DNA of 64,000 nt, from positions 496,001-560,000 of the forward strand of contig NZ_JALKCG010000001.1 in the NCBI RefSeq assembly GCF_023016525.1. The letters are read 5' to 3'. Position numbers and translations under genes: made by a program. Below the pieces are notes generated by a model. That model did not search any database. It was not told where the DNA came from and was given only the letters and a program-made list of their open reading frames with translations. Positions 44,934 through 53,461 of this stretch are shown here, piece by piece. This DNA is from Ancylobacter koreensis (GTDB taxonomy: Bacteria; Pseudomonadota; Alphaproteobacteria; Rhizobiales; Xanthobacteraceae). Position 1 is the first letter of the stretch; each line of letters begins with the position of its first letter.

Positions 44934-45926
44934 ATGGGTATCGGGGACGTGTGGAACGGGACGGAAAGCTTTGCCGGGCGGCGCCTTCGCGCGCCCGCGC
45001 TGGCGCTCGTTCCCATGCTCGCGCTGCTTCTGGCGGGCTGTGCCGGCAACGGCATCGGCGGCGGCAACGGAAATGAAGGCCCAATGGGCGTCGGCAATGC
45101 CGACGGGCAGGGCGCCTTCGGCTCCTCGATGGAGACCACCACGGTGGCGGCGCCCTCGGGCGGCGATTCCGCGGCCGATTTCACCTGTCCGCCGATCCAG
45201 GTGCGCGGTGGCGCCGCCGCCTGGCAGGTCACCGATCCCGGCGACGGGCGCGTGCGCTACCAGGCGACGCTCGGCCAGTTCTCGCGCGAATGCCACTTCA
45301 CCGCGCCCGACATGAGCATGCGCATCGGCATTCAGGGCCGCGTGCTGCTCGGCCCCAGCGGCGGTCCCGGCAAGCTCACCGTGCCGATCCGCCTCGCCGT
45401 GGTCGAGGAAGGCCCGGTGCCGAAGTCGGTATGGACCAAGTTCTATTCGGTGCCGGTGGAAGTCGGCGCGGGCGTGATGCAGGTGGATTTCGGCCTCGTC
45501 GCCACCGACGTCGTGTTCCCGCGTCCCAGCCCGGCGGCGTCCGAGCGCTACATCGTCTATGTCGGGTTCGATCCGCAGGGCAGCGAGGAGAAGCCGCAGC
45601 GCCAGCGTCCGCCAGCGCAGGCGGCCCGTCCGCGCCCGCAGACGCCGGCAGCCCAGTCTTCCGCTCAGCAGGCGCCGAAACCGCGCCAGACGGCGCCGGC
45701 CGCTGCCGCGCCCGCCGCCACCTCGCCTGCCGCGTCGAGCCCGGCCCCGCGCGCCGCAACCGCCGCCCCGACCCCCGCCGTGCAGGCGGCGCCCGCCACC
45801 CCCGCGCCGGCGCCGGCCGCTCCGGCCCCTGCGGTGGTGCGCACCCAGCCGGCCCCGGCCCCGGACGATACCCAGACCCAGTGGATCGGCGCCCCGGCCC
45901 CGAGCACCGGCACCTTCGCGCAGTAG
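44934..45926 (+). CDS. Putative lipoprotein with Pro/Ala-rich tail
   Basis: A 330-residue protein. The signal peptide ends in a lipobox (MLALLLAGCAGN), predicting acylation of Cys36. A Gly/Asn-rich spacer is followed by a beta-rich domain (about 80-215, DFTCPPIQVRGGAAAWQVTD, SRECHFTAPDMSMRIGI) that has two Cys likely in a disulfide. Residues about 220-320 are Pro/Ala/Gln repeats, probably spanning periplasm or peptidoglycan. ATG 44934 has GGGAG upstream; the frame from 44883 would weaken the signal peptide. Function is unknown. It lies after the M16 pair. Confidence 0.78.
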   Translation: MGIGDVWNGTESFAGRRLRAPALALVPMLALLLAGCAGNGIGGGNGNEGPMGVGNADGQGAFGSSMETTTVAAPSGGDSAADFTCPPIQVRGGAAAWQVTDPGDGRVRYQATLGQFSRECHFTAPDMSMRIGIQGRVLLGPSGGPGKLTVPIRLAVVEEGPVPKSVWTKFYSVPVEVGAGVMQVDFGLVATDVVFPRPSPAASERYIVYVGFDPQGSEEKPQRQRPPAQAARPRPQTPAAQSSAQQAPKPRQTAPAAAAPAATSPAASSPAPRAATAAPTPAVQAAPATPAPAPAAPAPAVVRTQPAPAPDDTQTQWIGAPAPSTGTFAQ

Positions 45927-45994
45927 CGCATCTTCTCGCGATCGATTTCCTGCGGCGCGCCCGTTACGCGCGCCGCGCCGGACAGGCCGCGGGC

Positions 45995-47320
45995 TCAGCC
46001 CTCGTCGAAATGGCCCTTGCGGATGCGCCGCACCACCGCCCAGATGGTGAGCGCCACCACCGGCACGGAGAGCGCCGTGGTCACGCCGACATCGTAATGG
46101 AGGCCCGCCGCCTCGGCGCGCCCGTGCAGCCCCTCCAGCGCGTAGTGCAGCAGGCTGATCACGTAGTAGGAGATCGCCGCGACGGAGAGGCCCTCGACCG
46201 TCTGCTGGAGGCGCAGCTGCATGCGCGCGCGCTTGTTCATGCTGCTCAGCAGGTCGCGGTTCTGCTGTTCCAGCTCGACGTCGACGCGTGTGCGCAGCAG
46301 GTTGGCGGCGCTGGTCAGCTTGACCGAGAGATTGGCCTGCCGCTGCTCGATGGCCTGGCAGGTGCGCATGGCCGGCTGGAGACGGCGCAGCAGGAATTGC
46401 TGCCAGGTCGGATAGCCCGACACCGCCCGCTCCCCCACCGCCCGCAGCCGGGCGGCGACGATCTCCTCATAGGCGCGGGTGGCGCCGAAGCGGAACAGCG
46501 AGGCGGCGGCGTCCGCCTCCAGCTGCGCGGCGAGGGTGGTGAGGGCGTCCAGCAGCTTGTTGTTGGCGGCGAGCCCCTCGGTCTGGCGCATCTCCTCGGT
46601 CAGCGCCGACAGCTCGGTCTCGATATGGGCGACGGTGGGGGCGAGGCGCTGGGCTTCCGGCAGGCCGAGCAGGGCGAGGGTTCGGTAGGTCTCGACCTCC
46701 ATCACGCGCTGCACCAGCGCGCCGGCGGCGTCCGGCGCCATGCCGCGGTCGCGCACGAGGATGCGCACGAAGCCGGCGGGGTCGGGCTGGAAATCGGTGG
46801 CGATCTCGGCGAGGCCGTCCTCGACATCCGAGCGGGCGAGGCTGGCGCGGTCGAACAGCCGGTCGAGCGGCAGGCCGTCGGCGGTGTCGGTCACGAGATG
46901 CAGGTCGACGGCGACCAGCAGCGGGCCGGGCTGCGGCACCTCGGCCAGCACGCCGGCGAGGCTCGCGGAGGAGGGCTGGAAGGGCAGGCCGCCCTCCGTC
47001 ACATCCTCGGCCGGCAGCTCCCACGTATAGGTGGTGAATTCCGCGTGGCGCTCCCAGCGCAGCACGGCGCCGCCGAAGCCGACGCGGTGCTGCTTGGCGT
47101 CGCGCGCCGGCTCCGGCTGGCCGCGCGCCGCGCACAGGGCGGCGAAGGCGGCGCGGTCGGCGAGCGCCTGCCCGCGATCGACCAGAAAGGCGACGTGCAG
47201 GATGCGCGCGGGCGTCGAGACGGGCGCGAATGGCCGGGCATGCAACTCGGCCAGCACCGCCGCGCGCAGCGGGTGATCGTAGAAGGCCCGTCCGGGCTTT
47301 GCGTTCTCGATGGCTGTCAC
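45995..47320 (-). CDS. DUF3422 family membrane protein
   Basis: A 441-residue protein beginning FYDHPLRAAVLAELHARPF, the DUF3422 signature. The long cytoplasmic part is helical, with ANLSVKLTSAANLLRTRVDV and a coiled segment (EQQNRDLLSSMNKRARMQLR). Two TM segments near the C-terminus (about 365-385 and 405-428) end with a basic tail (VVRRIRKGHFDEG). Function is not established for the family. It converges on the lipoprotein gene and diverges from the hydrolase gene at 47631. Confidence 0.88.
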   Translation of the reverse strand: MTAIENAKPGRAFYDHPLRAAVLAELHARPFAPVSTPARILHVAFLVDRGQALADRAAFAALCAARGQPEPARDAKQHRVGFGGAVLRWERHAEFTTYTWELPAEDVTEGGLPFQPSSASLAGVLAEVPQPGPLLVAVDLHLVTDTADGLPLDRLFDRASLARSDVEDGLAEIATDFQPDPAGFVRILVRDRGMAPDAAGALVQRVMEVETYRTLALLGLPEAQRLAPTVAHIETELSALTEEMRQTEGLAANNKLLDALTTLAAQLEADAAASLFRFGATRAYEEIVAARLRAVGERAVSGYPTWQQFLLRRLQPAMRTCQAIEQRQANLSVKLTSAANLLRTRVDVELEQQNRDLLSSMNKRARMQLRLQQTVEGLSVAAISYYVISLLHYALEGLHGRAEAAGLHYDVGVTTALSVPVVALTIWAVVRRIRKGHFDEG

Positions 47321-47630
47321 CGGCCCTCTCCTTCAGCGCCGCCCGCCGGGGCCGGCCGGGCGACGGAACTCCGCGCGGTCGAAGCGGTTGCATGATGACG
47401 GTGCGCTGGCAAGTGCCGCGTGCCGGCCGGGAAGCGGGCAGGTGCGGCGTGTTGGCCTTATCGGGATGTTCGCCTGCGAACGAAAGATCCGCGCCACGGA
47501 TCGCAGGACGGTGCGTCACCTGTTGCGCCTGAGCATCAGAGCACGGGCAAAGCAGGAACGATCTAGAATCTGTTTGCAAGGGTTGAGGGCCAAGAGCATG
47601 AAGTTAGATGGTCATTTCGGGAAATGTGAC
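47321..47630. other. Divergent promoter region between DUF3422 and hydrolase genes
   Basis: These 310 bases hold no convincing gene; the hydrolase frame is open upstream but is chance sequence. GC falls near 47560-47630, consistent with a promoter for the rightward gene. I cannot identify confident -35/-10 boxes. Confidence 0.5.
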
Positions 47631-48455
47631 ATGAAATTCGCGCGGGTCTGGGCCCTCTGCCTCACCGTCATTGCCGTGTTTGCCGTCGCCCTCGCCGCTC
47701 CGGCCCAGGCTCAGTCCTCCAAGTCGCAGCAGCCGCGCGTCTACCTGCTGCGCGGCCTCGCCAACATCTTCTCGCTCGGCATGGACGACCTCGCCGCCAA
47801 GCTCAATGCGCGCGGCATCAAGGCCAGCGTGCACTCCTATGTCGACTGGGAGGCGCTGAGCGGCTACGCCGTCGAGCAGGCCGCGACCGGCAAGCGCCCG
47901 ACCCCGGTGATCATCATCGGCCATTCGCTCGGCGCCGACGCCGCCATCTATATGGGCAACAAGGTGAGCGCCGCCGGCGTCCCGGTGCCGCTGGTGGTGA
48001 CGTTCGACCCCGTCAACATGACCACCGCCTCGGCCAAGATCGGCAAGGTGGTGAACTATTATCAGGCCGGCGGCTCGGGCAAGCCGGTCTCTGGTCCGCG
48101 CGTCGACAATATCGACCTCACCGGCTCGGGCCAGCTCAGCCATTTCAACATCGAGAAGGCGGTCGACCTGCATAACCGCGTGATCGCGATGATCGTGCGC
48201 CCCGCGGCCCGCCCGGTCGCCGCCAAGCCCAAGCCCAAGCCGGTGGAAAGCACCGCGGGCGCGGATGCGGCCGCCAGCCCCGCCGCCGCCCCCACGGTGA
48301 CGCCGGCCGCCACCCCGGTCTCGGCCCCCGTTCCGGCCCCGGCCGCGACGCCCGCCTCTTCCTCCTCCAGCTCGGCCGCGCCGGCGAGCGCCGGCACCGA
48401 GACGGCGGCCGCCAGTGCGGCGTCGAGCCCGGCGGGTTCCGGCACCTCGAACTGA
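47631..48455 (+). CDS. Exported alpha/beta-hydrolase-like protein
   Basis: A 274-residue protein with a clear signal peptide (MKFARVWALCLTVIAVFAVA, cut after PAQA). The domain is lipase-like: the nucleophile elbow GHSLGADAA (Ser99) follows a strand IIII, and VVTFDPVNM offers the acid region. The Leu-Arg-Gly-Leu-Ala block at 39-44 resembles the oxyanion-hole strand. The likely His (QLSHFNIEKA) follows near residue 166. The last 80 residues are Pro/Ala/Ser-rich, perhaps a wall-spanning tail. ATG 47631 is preferred for the signal peptide; ATG 47598 also lies in frame. The substrate is unknown. Confidence 0.82.
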   Translation: MKFARVWALCLTVIAVFAVALAAPAQAQSSKSQQPRVYLLRGLANIFSLGMDDLAAKLNARGIKASVHSYVDWEALSGYAVEQAATGKRPTPVIIIGHSLGADAAIYMGNKVSAAGVPVPLVVTFDPVNMTTASAKIGKVVNYYQAGGSGKPVSGPRVDNIDLTGSGQLSHFNIEKAVDLHNRVIAMIVRPAARPVAAKPKPKPVESTAGADAAASPAAAPTVTPAATPVSAPVPAPAATPASSSSSSAAPASAGTETAAASAASSPAGSGTSN

Positions 48456-48499
48456 TCCTCCCGCCGGACGAGTGTCCGGTGCGGCTATACGCATGACAG

Positions 48500-48532
48500 A
48501 AAGGCGCGGAACCTTGCGGTTGCCGCGCCTTT
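48500..48532. terminator. Terminator downstream of the hydrolase gene
   Basis: AAAGGCGCGG (48500-48509) pairs with CCGCGCCTTT (48523-48532). The arms themselves give A and T runs on either side, so it could serve both convergent genes. Confidence 0.7.
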
Positions 48533-48571
48533 CGCTTGTCGGGGGCCGGGGGACCGCCGTGCGGCGGCCCG

Positions 48572-48982
48572 TCAGGCCGGAAGCACGGAGAACACGATGA
48601 AGGTGTGCATCTCGCCGTCCTCGTCGCGCAGTGAGACATATTCGCCCGGCGCGAAGACGTGATCGCCGAAGCGGTAGCCGGTCTCGTCGTCCTCGCTGGC
48701 GCCCGCCTCGTAATCGAACACCCAGCTCGCCCCGGCGACGCCGCCGGCGCGGTGTACCAGCAGCCCGTGTTCGGGTGCGTCATTGCCCCAGAAGCGGGTG
48801 ACGTCCGTCCGCTCGCGCACCGCCTTCCAGGCCTCGGCGTCGATGCGCCCGTCCGCGTCGAGGGGAGCGACGAATTCATAGCCGTGCCGGGCGCTTCCCT
48901 CGGGAAATTCCTTCGAGCGGGCGAGGTGCAGCCGGATGCGCTGAAGATTTGCGGACGGCGCGTCGTCGCGGGTCTCGGTCAT
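48572..48982 (-). CDS. Conserved hypothetical protein
   Basis: A 136-residue hydrophilic protein with no signal peptide. It reads as a compact beta-rich domain: IRLHLARSKEFPEGSARHGYEF, then FWGNDAPEHGLLVHRAGG and FGDHVFAPGEYVSLRDEDGE. Such sequences occur as conserved hypotheticals in alphaproteobacteria, but I cannot name a function or catalytic residues. The start at 48982 gives MTETRDDAPSA; the frame reaches 49153 with low-quality sequence. Confidence 0.7.
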   Translation of the reverse strand: MTETRDDAPSANLQRIRLHLARSKEFPEGSARHGYEFVAPLDADGRIDAEAWKAVRERTDVTRFWGNDAPEHGLLVHRAGGVAGASWVFDYEAGASEDDETGYRFGDHVFAPGEYVSLRDEDGEMHTFIVFSVLPA

Positions 48983-49227
48983 GGGTGTCTCCCTCGATGT
49001 TGGTCCGCGCGGGCGGACGGCGGTCATTCTACGCGACGCCGGCCGGCGTCGTCTCTTCCATGCGGAGGACTTAGAAGGCGACGCGGCGCACGGCCTTGAT
49101 CCGCCGCAAGGCGGGGATTGGTGCCGTGCCGGCACCGGGTTTCGCGCGGCCACGCAGCGAGCGGAATTCTTCTTGGTCTAGTTTTTTTACCATAGGCGCG
49201 CGCGGCGCTTTTCCCTAGAATGGCTCG

Positions 49228-49261
49228 AAAGCAAGAAACGTCACAAAGCAAGAAACGTCAC
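49228..49261 (+). repeat. Perfect 17-bp tandem direct repeat upstream of glcD
   Basis: AAAGCAAGAAACGTCAC occurs twice with no spacer (49228-49244 and 49245-49261). It ends 8 bp before the AAGGAGG ribosome binding site of glcD, so it lies within the probable leader. It may be a regulator site or an mRNA element. Confidence 0.85.
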
Positions 49262-49282
49262 CGGGTCTCAAGGAGGAACGCC

Positions 49283-50779
49283 ATGTCCGGTCTCGTCATG
49301 CCGGCGCCGAACGCCGACGTGCTCGCGCGCCGCGCCCAGATCGTCGCGGACCTGCGCGCCATCGTGCCGGGCGAGGGGGTCATCGACACCGAGACGGAGA
49401 TGCGTCCCTTCGAGAGCGACGGCGTCACCGCCTATCGCCAGATGCCGCTCGCCGTGGTGCTGCCCTCCACCACCGAACAGGTCTCCAAGGTGCTGGCCTA
49501 TGCCAATGCCAACGGCATTCCCGTGGTGCCGCGCGGGGCGGGCACCTCGCTGTCGGGCGGCGCGCTGCCGCTCGCCGACGGCATCCTGCTCGGCATGGGC
49601 AAGTTCAACCGCATCCTCGACATCGACTTCGAGAACCGCGCTGTCGTCACCCAGCCCGGCGTCACCAATCTCGGCATCACCACGGCGGTGGCGCATAACG
49701 GCTTCTATTACGCGCCCGACCCGTCCTCGCAGATCGCCTGTACCATCGGCGGCAATGTCGGCGAGAATTCGGGCGGCGTGCACTGCCTGAAATACGGCCT
49801 TACCACCAACAACGTGCTCGGCGTCGAGATGGTGCTGATCACGGGCGAGATCATCCGCCTCGGCGGCAAGCACCTGGATTCCGGCGGGCTCGACCTGCTC
49901 GGCCTCATCGTCGGCTCGGAGGGGCTGCTCGGCGTGGTGACGGAAGTCACCGTGCGCATCCTCAAGAAGCCGGAAACCGCGCGCGCCGTGCTGCTCGGCT
50001 TCCCCTCCTCGGAGGCGGCGGGCGCGTGCGTGGCCGCCATCATCGCCGCCGGCATCATCCCCGGCGGCATGGAGATGATGGACCGCATGATGGTCCACGC
50101 CGCCGAGGCTTTCCTCGGCGCCGGCTATCCGCTCGACGTCGAGGCGCTGCTGATCGTCGAGCTGGACGGGCCGGAGGCGGAGGTGAACCACCTCATCGAG
50201 CGCGTCGCCGAGATCGGCAACGGGCTCGGCTGCATGACGCTGCGCGCCTCCACCAGCGAGGAGGAGCGCGTCGCCTTCTGGGCCGGCCGCAAGGCCGCCT
50301 TCCCGGCGGTCGGCCGCATCTCGCCCGACTATCTCTGCATGGACGGCACCATTCCGCGCAAGGCGCTGCCGCTGGTGCTGAGCCGCATGGAGGAGATGTC
50401 CGAGAAATACGGCCTGCGCTGCGGCAACGTCTTCCACGCCGGCGACGGCAACCTGCACCCGCTGATCTGCTACGACGCCAACAAGCCGGGCGAGCTGGAG
50501 AAGGCCGAAGCCTTCGGCGCCGATATATTGCTGCTCTGCGTCGAGGTGGGCGGCGTGCTCACCGGCGAGCATGGCGTGGGCGTCGAGAAGCGCGACCTCA
50601 TGCCCTCCATGTTCGACGAGACCGACCTCGCTCACCAGCAGCGGCTGAAATGCGCCTTCGATCCCGACGCGCTGCTCAACCCCGGCAAGGTGTTCCCGGT
50701 GCTGCACCGCTGCGCCGAGCTGGGCCGCATGCATGTGTCGGGCGGCAAGCTGCCCTTCCCGGACATTCCCCGGTTCTGA
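49283..50779 (+). CDS. glcD: Glycolate oxidase subunit GlcD (FAD-linked)
   Basis: A 498-residue FAD-binding oxidoreductase that oxidises glycolate to glyoxylate with GlcE and GlcF. The PCMH-type FAD fold shows VVPRGAGTSLSGGALPL and TIGGNVGENSGGVHCLKYG. The C-terminal block has NVFHAGDGNLHPLI (metal/substrate histidines) and GGVLTGEHGVGVEKRDLM. ATG 49283 has AAGGAGGAA immediately upstream and gives the conserved N-terminus. It is first gene of the operon glcD - deaminase - glcE - glcF. Confidence 0.94.
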   Translation: MSGLVMPAPNADVLARRAQIVADLRAIVPGEGVIDTETEMRPFESDGVTAYRQMPLAVVLPSTTEQVSKVLAYANANGIPVVPRGAGTSLSGGALPLADGILLGMGKFNRILDIDFENRAVVTQPGVTNLGITTAVAHNGFYYAPDPSSQIACTIGGNVGENSGGVHCLKYGLTTNNVLGVEMVLITGEIIRLGGKHLDSGGLDLLGLIVGSEGLLGVVTEVTVRILKKPETARAVLLGFPSSEAAGACVAAIIAAGIIPGGMEMMDRMMVHAAEAFLGAGYPLDVEALLIVELDGPEAEVNHLIERVAEIGNGLGCMTLRASTSEEERVAFWAGRKAAFPAVGRISPDYLCMDGTIPRKALPLVLSRMEEMSEKYGLRCGNVFHAGDGNLHPLICYDANKPGELEKAEAFGADILLLCVEVGGVLTGEHGVGVEKRDLMPSMFDETDLAHQQRLKCAFDPDALLNPGKVFPVLHRCAELGRMHVSGGKLPFPDIPRF

Positions 50780-50802
50780 GGCGAGGTGTCGAGCGTCCGC
50801 CG

Positions 50803-52224
50803 ATGACCACATTGCTCGTCCGAAACGCCACGGTGCTCGTCACCATGGACGGCGCGCGCCGCGAGATCGCCGGCGGCGGCCTGTTCGCGCGCGACGGGAT
50901 GATCGTTGAGGTCGGGCCGAGCGAGAGCCTGCCGGCTTCCGCCGACACAGTGCTCGACCTGTCCGGCCATGTGGCGCTGCCCGGCCTGGTCAACGCCCAC
51001 CACCATCTCGACCAGACGCTGACCCGCAGCCTGCCCGCAGCGCAGAACGTCAACCTGTTCCGCTGGCTCCGGGCGCATTACCGGCTCTGGGCGGCGCGCA
51101 CGCCGGAAGCCTCGCGCACGGCGACGCTGGTGGGTCTCGCCGAACTCGCTTTGTCCGGCTGCACCACCTGCTTCGACCACGCCTATGTGTTCCGCAACGG
51201 CTGCGCGGTCGACGACCAGATCGGCGCCGCGCGCGAGATCGGGATGCGCTTCATGGTATCGCGCGGGTCGATGTCGCTCGGCGAATCGAAAGGCGGCCTG
51301 CCGCCGGACGACTGCGTCGAGGAGGAGGACGCCATTCTCGCCGACAGCGAGCGCGTCATCGCCCGCTATCACGACGCCGCACCCGGCTCGATGTTGCAGA
51401 TCGCGCTTGCCCCCTGCTCGCCTTTCTCGGTGACGCCGGGACTGATGCGCGACAGCGCGGCGCTGGCGCGGGCGAAGGGGGTGCGCCTGCACACCCATCT
51501 CGCCGAGACCATCGACGAGGAGCGCTTCACGCTGGCGCGCTTCGGCAAGCGCCCGGTCGCCTATATGGACGAGCTCGGCTGGCTGGGCGAGGACGTGTGG
51601 TTCGCCCATGCGGTGCATGTGAACGCGCACGAGATTTCCTGCTTTGCCGGCGCCGGGGTGGGCGTGTGCCATTGCCCCTCCTCCAATATGCGCCTCGCCT
51701 CCGGCATCGCGCCGGTGAAGGCCTATCGGCGTGCCGGCGTGAAGGTCGGGCTCGGGGTGGACGGCTCGGCCTCCAACGACGGCAACAACCTGCTCGCCGA
51801 GGCGCGCCAGGCCATGCTGCTCGCCCGGTTGCAGATGTCGCTGCGCCCGCCCGAGGGGCCGGACACCGAACTCTCCACTTCCGATCCCTCGCGCGACGTC
51901 GAATGGATGACCGCGCGCGAGGCGCTGGAGCTGGCGACGCTCGGCGGCGCGGCGGTGCTCGGGCGCACCGACATCGGTTCGCTGGAGCCGGGCAAATGCG
52001 CCGATTTCTTCGCCCTGCGGCTGGATGAGGTCGCCTTCGCCGGCGGCCTGTCGGACCCGGTCGCCGCCGCCCTGTTCTGCACGCCGGGGCGCGCCGCCTG
52101 GACGGTGGTGAACGGCCGCCCGGTCGTGGCGGCGGGCGAGGTCGTCACCATCGATCTGCCGGCGGCAATCGCCGAGCACAACAAGCATGCCGCGCGGCTC
52201 GCCGCGCTTTCGGGAGGCGTCTGA
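50803..52224 (+). CDS. 8-oxoguanine deaminase-like amidohydrolase
   Basis: A 473-residue metal-dependent hydrolase. The N-terminal metal motif NAHHHLDQTLTRSLP, the His in LHTHLAETIDEE, FAHAVHVNAHE and the Asp in VGLGVDGSASNDGNN are intact. SGCTTCFDHAYVFRNG is typical of the 8-oxoguanine/isoguanine deaminase group, which turns 8-oxoguanine into urate. Residues about 15-60 and 420-460 form the flanking beta sandwich. It lies inside the glycolate oxidase operon, 23 bp after glcD, which is unusual. Urate breakdown through allantoin yields glyoxylate, the product of GlcDEF, so a metabolic link is conceivable. Confidence 0.85.
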   Translation: MTTLLVRNATVLVTMDGARREIAGGGLFARDGMIVEVGPSESLPASADTVLDLSGHVALPGLVNAHHHLDQTLTRSLPAAQNVNLFRWLRAHYRLWAARTPEASRTATLVGLAELALSGCTTCFDHAYVFRNGCAVDDQIGAAREIGMRFMVSRGSMSLGESKGGLPPDDCVEEEDAILADSERVIARYHDAAPGSMLQIALAPCSPFSVTPGLMRDSAALARAKGVRLHTHLAETIDEERFTLARFGKRPVAYMDELGWLGEDVWFAHAVHVNAHEISCFAGAGVGVCHCPSSNMRLASGIAPVKAYRRAGVKVGLGVDGSASNDGNNLLAEARQAMLLARLQMSLRPPEGPDTELSTSDPSRDVEWMTAREALELATLGGAAVLGRTDIGSLEPGKCADFFALRLDEVAFAGGLSDPVAAALFCTPGRAAWTVVNGRPVVAAGEVVTIDLPAAIAEHNKHAARLAALSGGV

Positions 52225-52225
52225 A

Positions 52226-53458
52226 ATGAGCGAGAGGCTGTGTCCGCGCGACGAGGCCGAGGTGGTGGAGGCCGTGCGCTGGGCGGTGTCGAACGAGCGC
52301 ACGCTCGACGTCGCCGGCACCGGCTCGAAGGCCGCGCTCGGGCGCCACATCCAGACCGACCTCACGCTCGACCTCGCCGCGCTCGCGGGCGTGACCCTCT
52401 ATGAGCCGGAAGAGCTGGTGCTGAGCGCGAAAGCCGGCACGCCGGTGGCCGAGATCGAGGCGCTGATCGCCGCCTCGAACCAGATGATGGCCTTCGAACC
52501 GATGGATTTCGGCCCGCTGCTCGGCGTCGCGCCCGGCGGCGGCACGCTGGGCGGGCTGATGGCGACCAATCTCGCCGGGCCGCGCCGCCCGAGCGCAGGC
52601 GCGGCGCGCGACCATGCGCTCGGCGTGCGCGCCGTGTCGGGGCGCGGCGAGGCCTTCAAGGCCGGCGGGCGCGTGGTGAAGAACGTCACCGGCTACGACC
52701 TGCCGCGCGGCCTCGCCGGCTCCTACGGCACGCTGGCCGCCTTCACCGAGCTGACCATCAAGGTGCTGCCGCGCCCGGAGACGGTGGAGACGCTGCTCGT
52801 GCTCGGCCTCGACGACGCGTCGGCGGCGGGTGCCATGAGCGCGGCGGTCGGCTCCTATTACGACGTCTCGGGCGCCGCCCATGTGCCGGCCGACATCGCC
52901 GCCCGCATACCCGCCGTGGCGGGGGCGGGACGCGCCGTCACCGCCCTGCGGCTGGAGGGCGTGAAGCCCTCCATCGTGCACCGGCGTGGCAAGCTCGAAG
53001 AAATTCTTCGCGCGCGGGGCGCGCTGTCCTTCCTGGGAGAAGCGGATTCGCTCGCCTTCTGGCAGGCGGTGCGCGACGTCGCGCCCTTCGCGCTGCCGGA
53101 GGGCGGCAGCGTCGACACCGCCCGCGCGGTGTGGCGCGTCTCGGCGGCGCCGATGGCGGGCGCGCAGATCGGCGCCGCGCTGCGCGAGGCGGGCGCCGCC
53201 AGCTTCTACGACTGGGCCGGCGGCCTCGTCTGGAGCGAGATGGCGGATGGCGAACCGCACACCGCGCTGGTGCGCGAGGCGGTGGCCCGCGCCGGCGGCG
53301 GCCACGCCACGCTGATCCGCGCCGCCGCGCCGGTGCGCGCGGCCGAGGAGGTGTTCCAGCCGCTCGACGCCATAACCGGCGGGCTGATCCGGCGGATGAA
53401 GAGCGGTTTCGATCCCGGGCGCGTGCTGAGCCCCGGGCGCATGTATGCGGGAGTGTGA
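52226..53458 (+). CDS. glcE: Glycolate oxidase subunit GlcE (FAD-linked)
   Basis: A 410-residue second flavin-domain subunit. The FAD-fold markers are VAGTGSKAALGRHIQTD and GVAPGGGTLGGLMATNLAGP, followed by FKAGGRVVKNVTGYDLPRGL and a C-terminal VFQPLDAITGGLIRRMKSGFDPGRVLSPGRMY in which DPGRVLSPGRMY is a typical ending. ATG 52226 begins one base after the deaminase stop, so it is translationally coupled. It acts with GlcD and GlcF in the membrane-associated complex. Confidence 0.93.
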   Translation: MSERLCPRDEAEVVEAVRWAVSNERTLDVAGTGSKAALGRHIQTDLTLDLAALAGVTLYEPEELVLSAKAGTPVAEIEALIAASNQMMAFEPMDFGPLLGVAPGGGTLGGLMATNLAGPRRPSAGAARDHALGVRAVSGRGEAFKAGGRVVKNVTGYDLPRGLAGSYGTLAAFTELTIKVLPRPETVETLLVLGLDDASAAGAMSAAVGSYYDVSGAAHVPADIAARIPAVAGAGRAVTALRLEGVKPSIVHRRGKLEEILRARGALSFLGEADSLAFWQAVRDVAPFALPEGGSVDTARAVWRVSAAPMAGAQIGAALREAGAASFYDWAGGLVWSEMADGEPHTALVREAVARAGGGHATLIRAAAPVRAAEEVFQPLDAITGGLIRRMKSGFDPGRVLSPGRMYAGV

Positions 53459-53461
53459 GCG

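Noticed and set aside
45600-45920. Tandem protein repeats of the lipoprotein tail as a functional repeat domain
   Set aside because: The Pro/Ala/Gln stretch has no fixed period and is ordinary low-complexity linker sequence.
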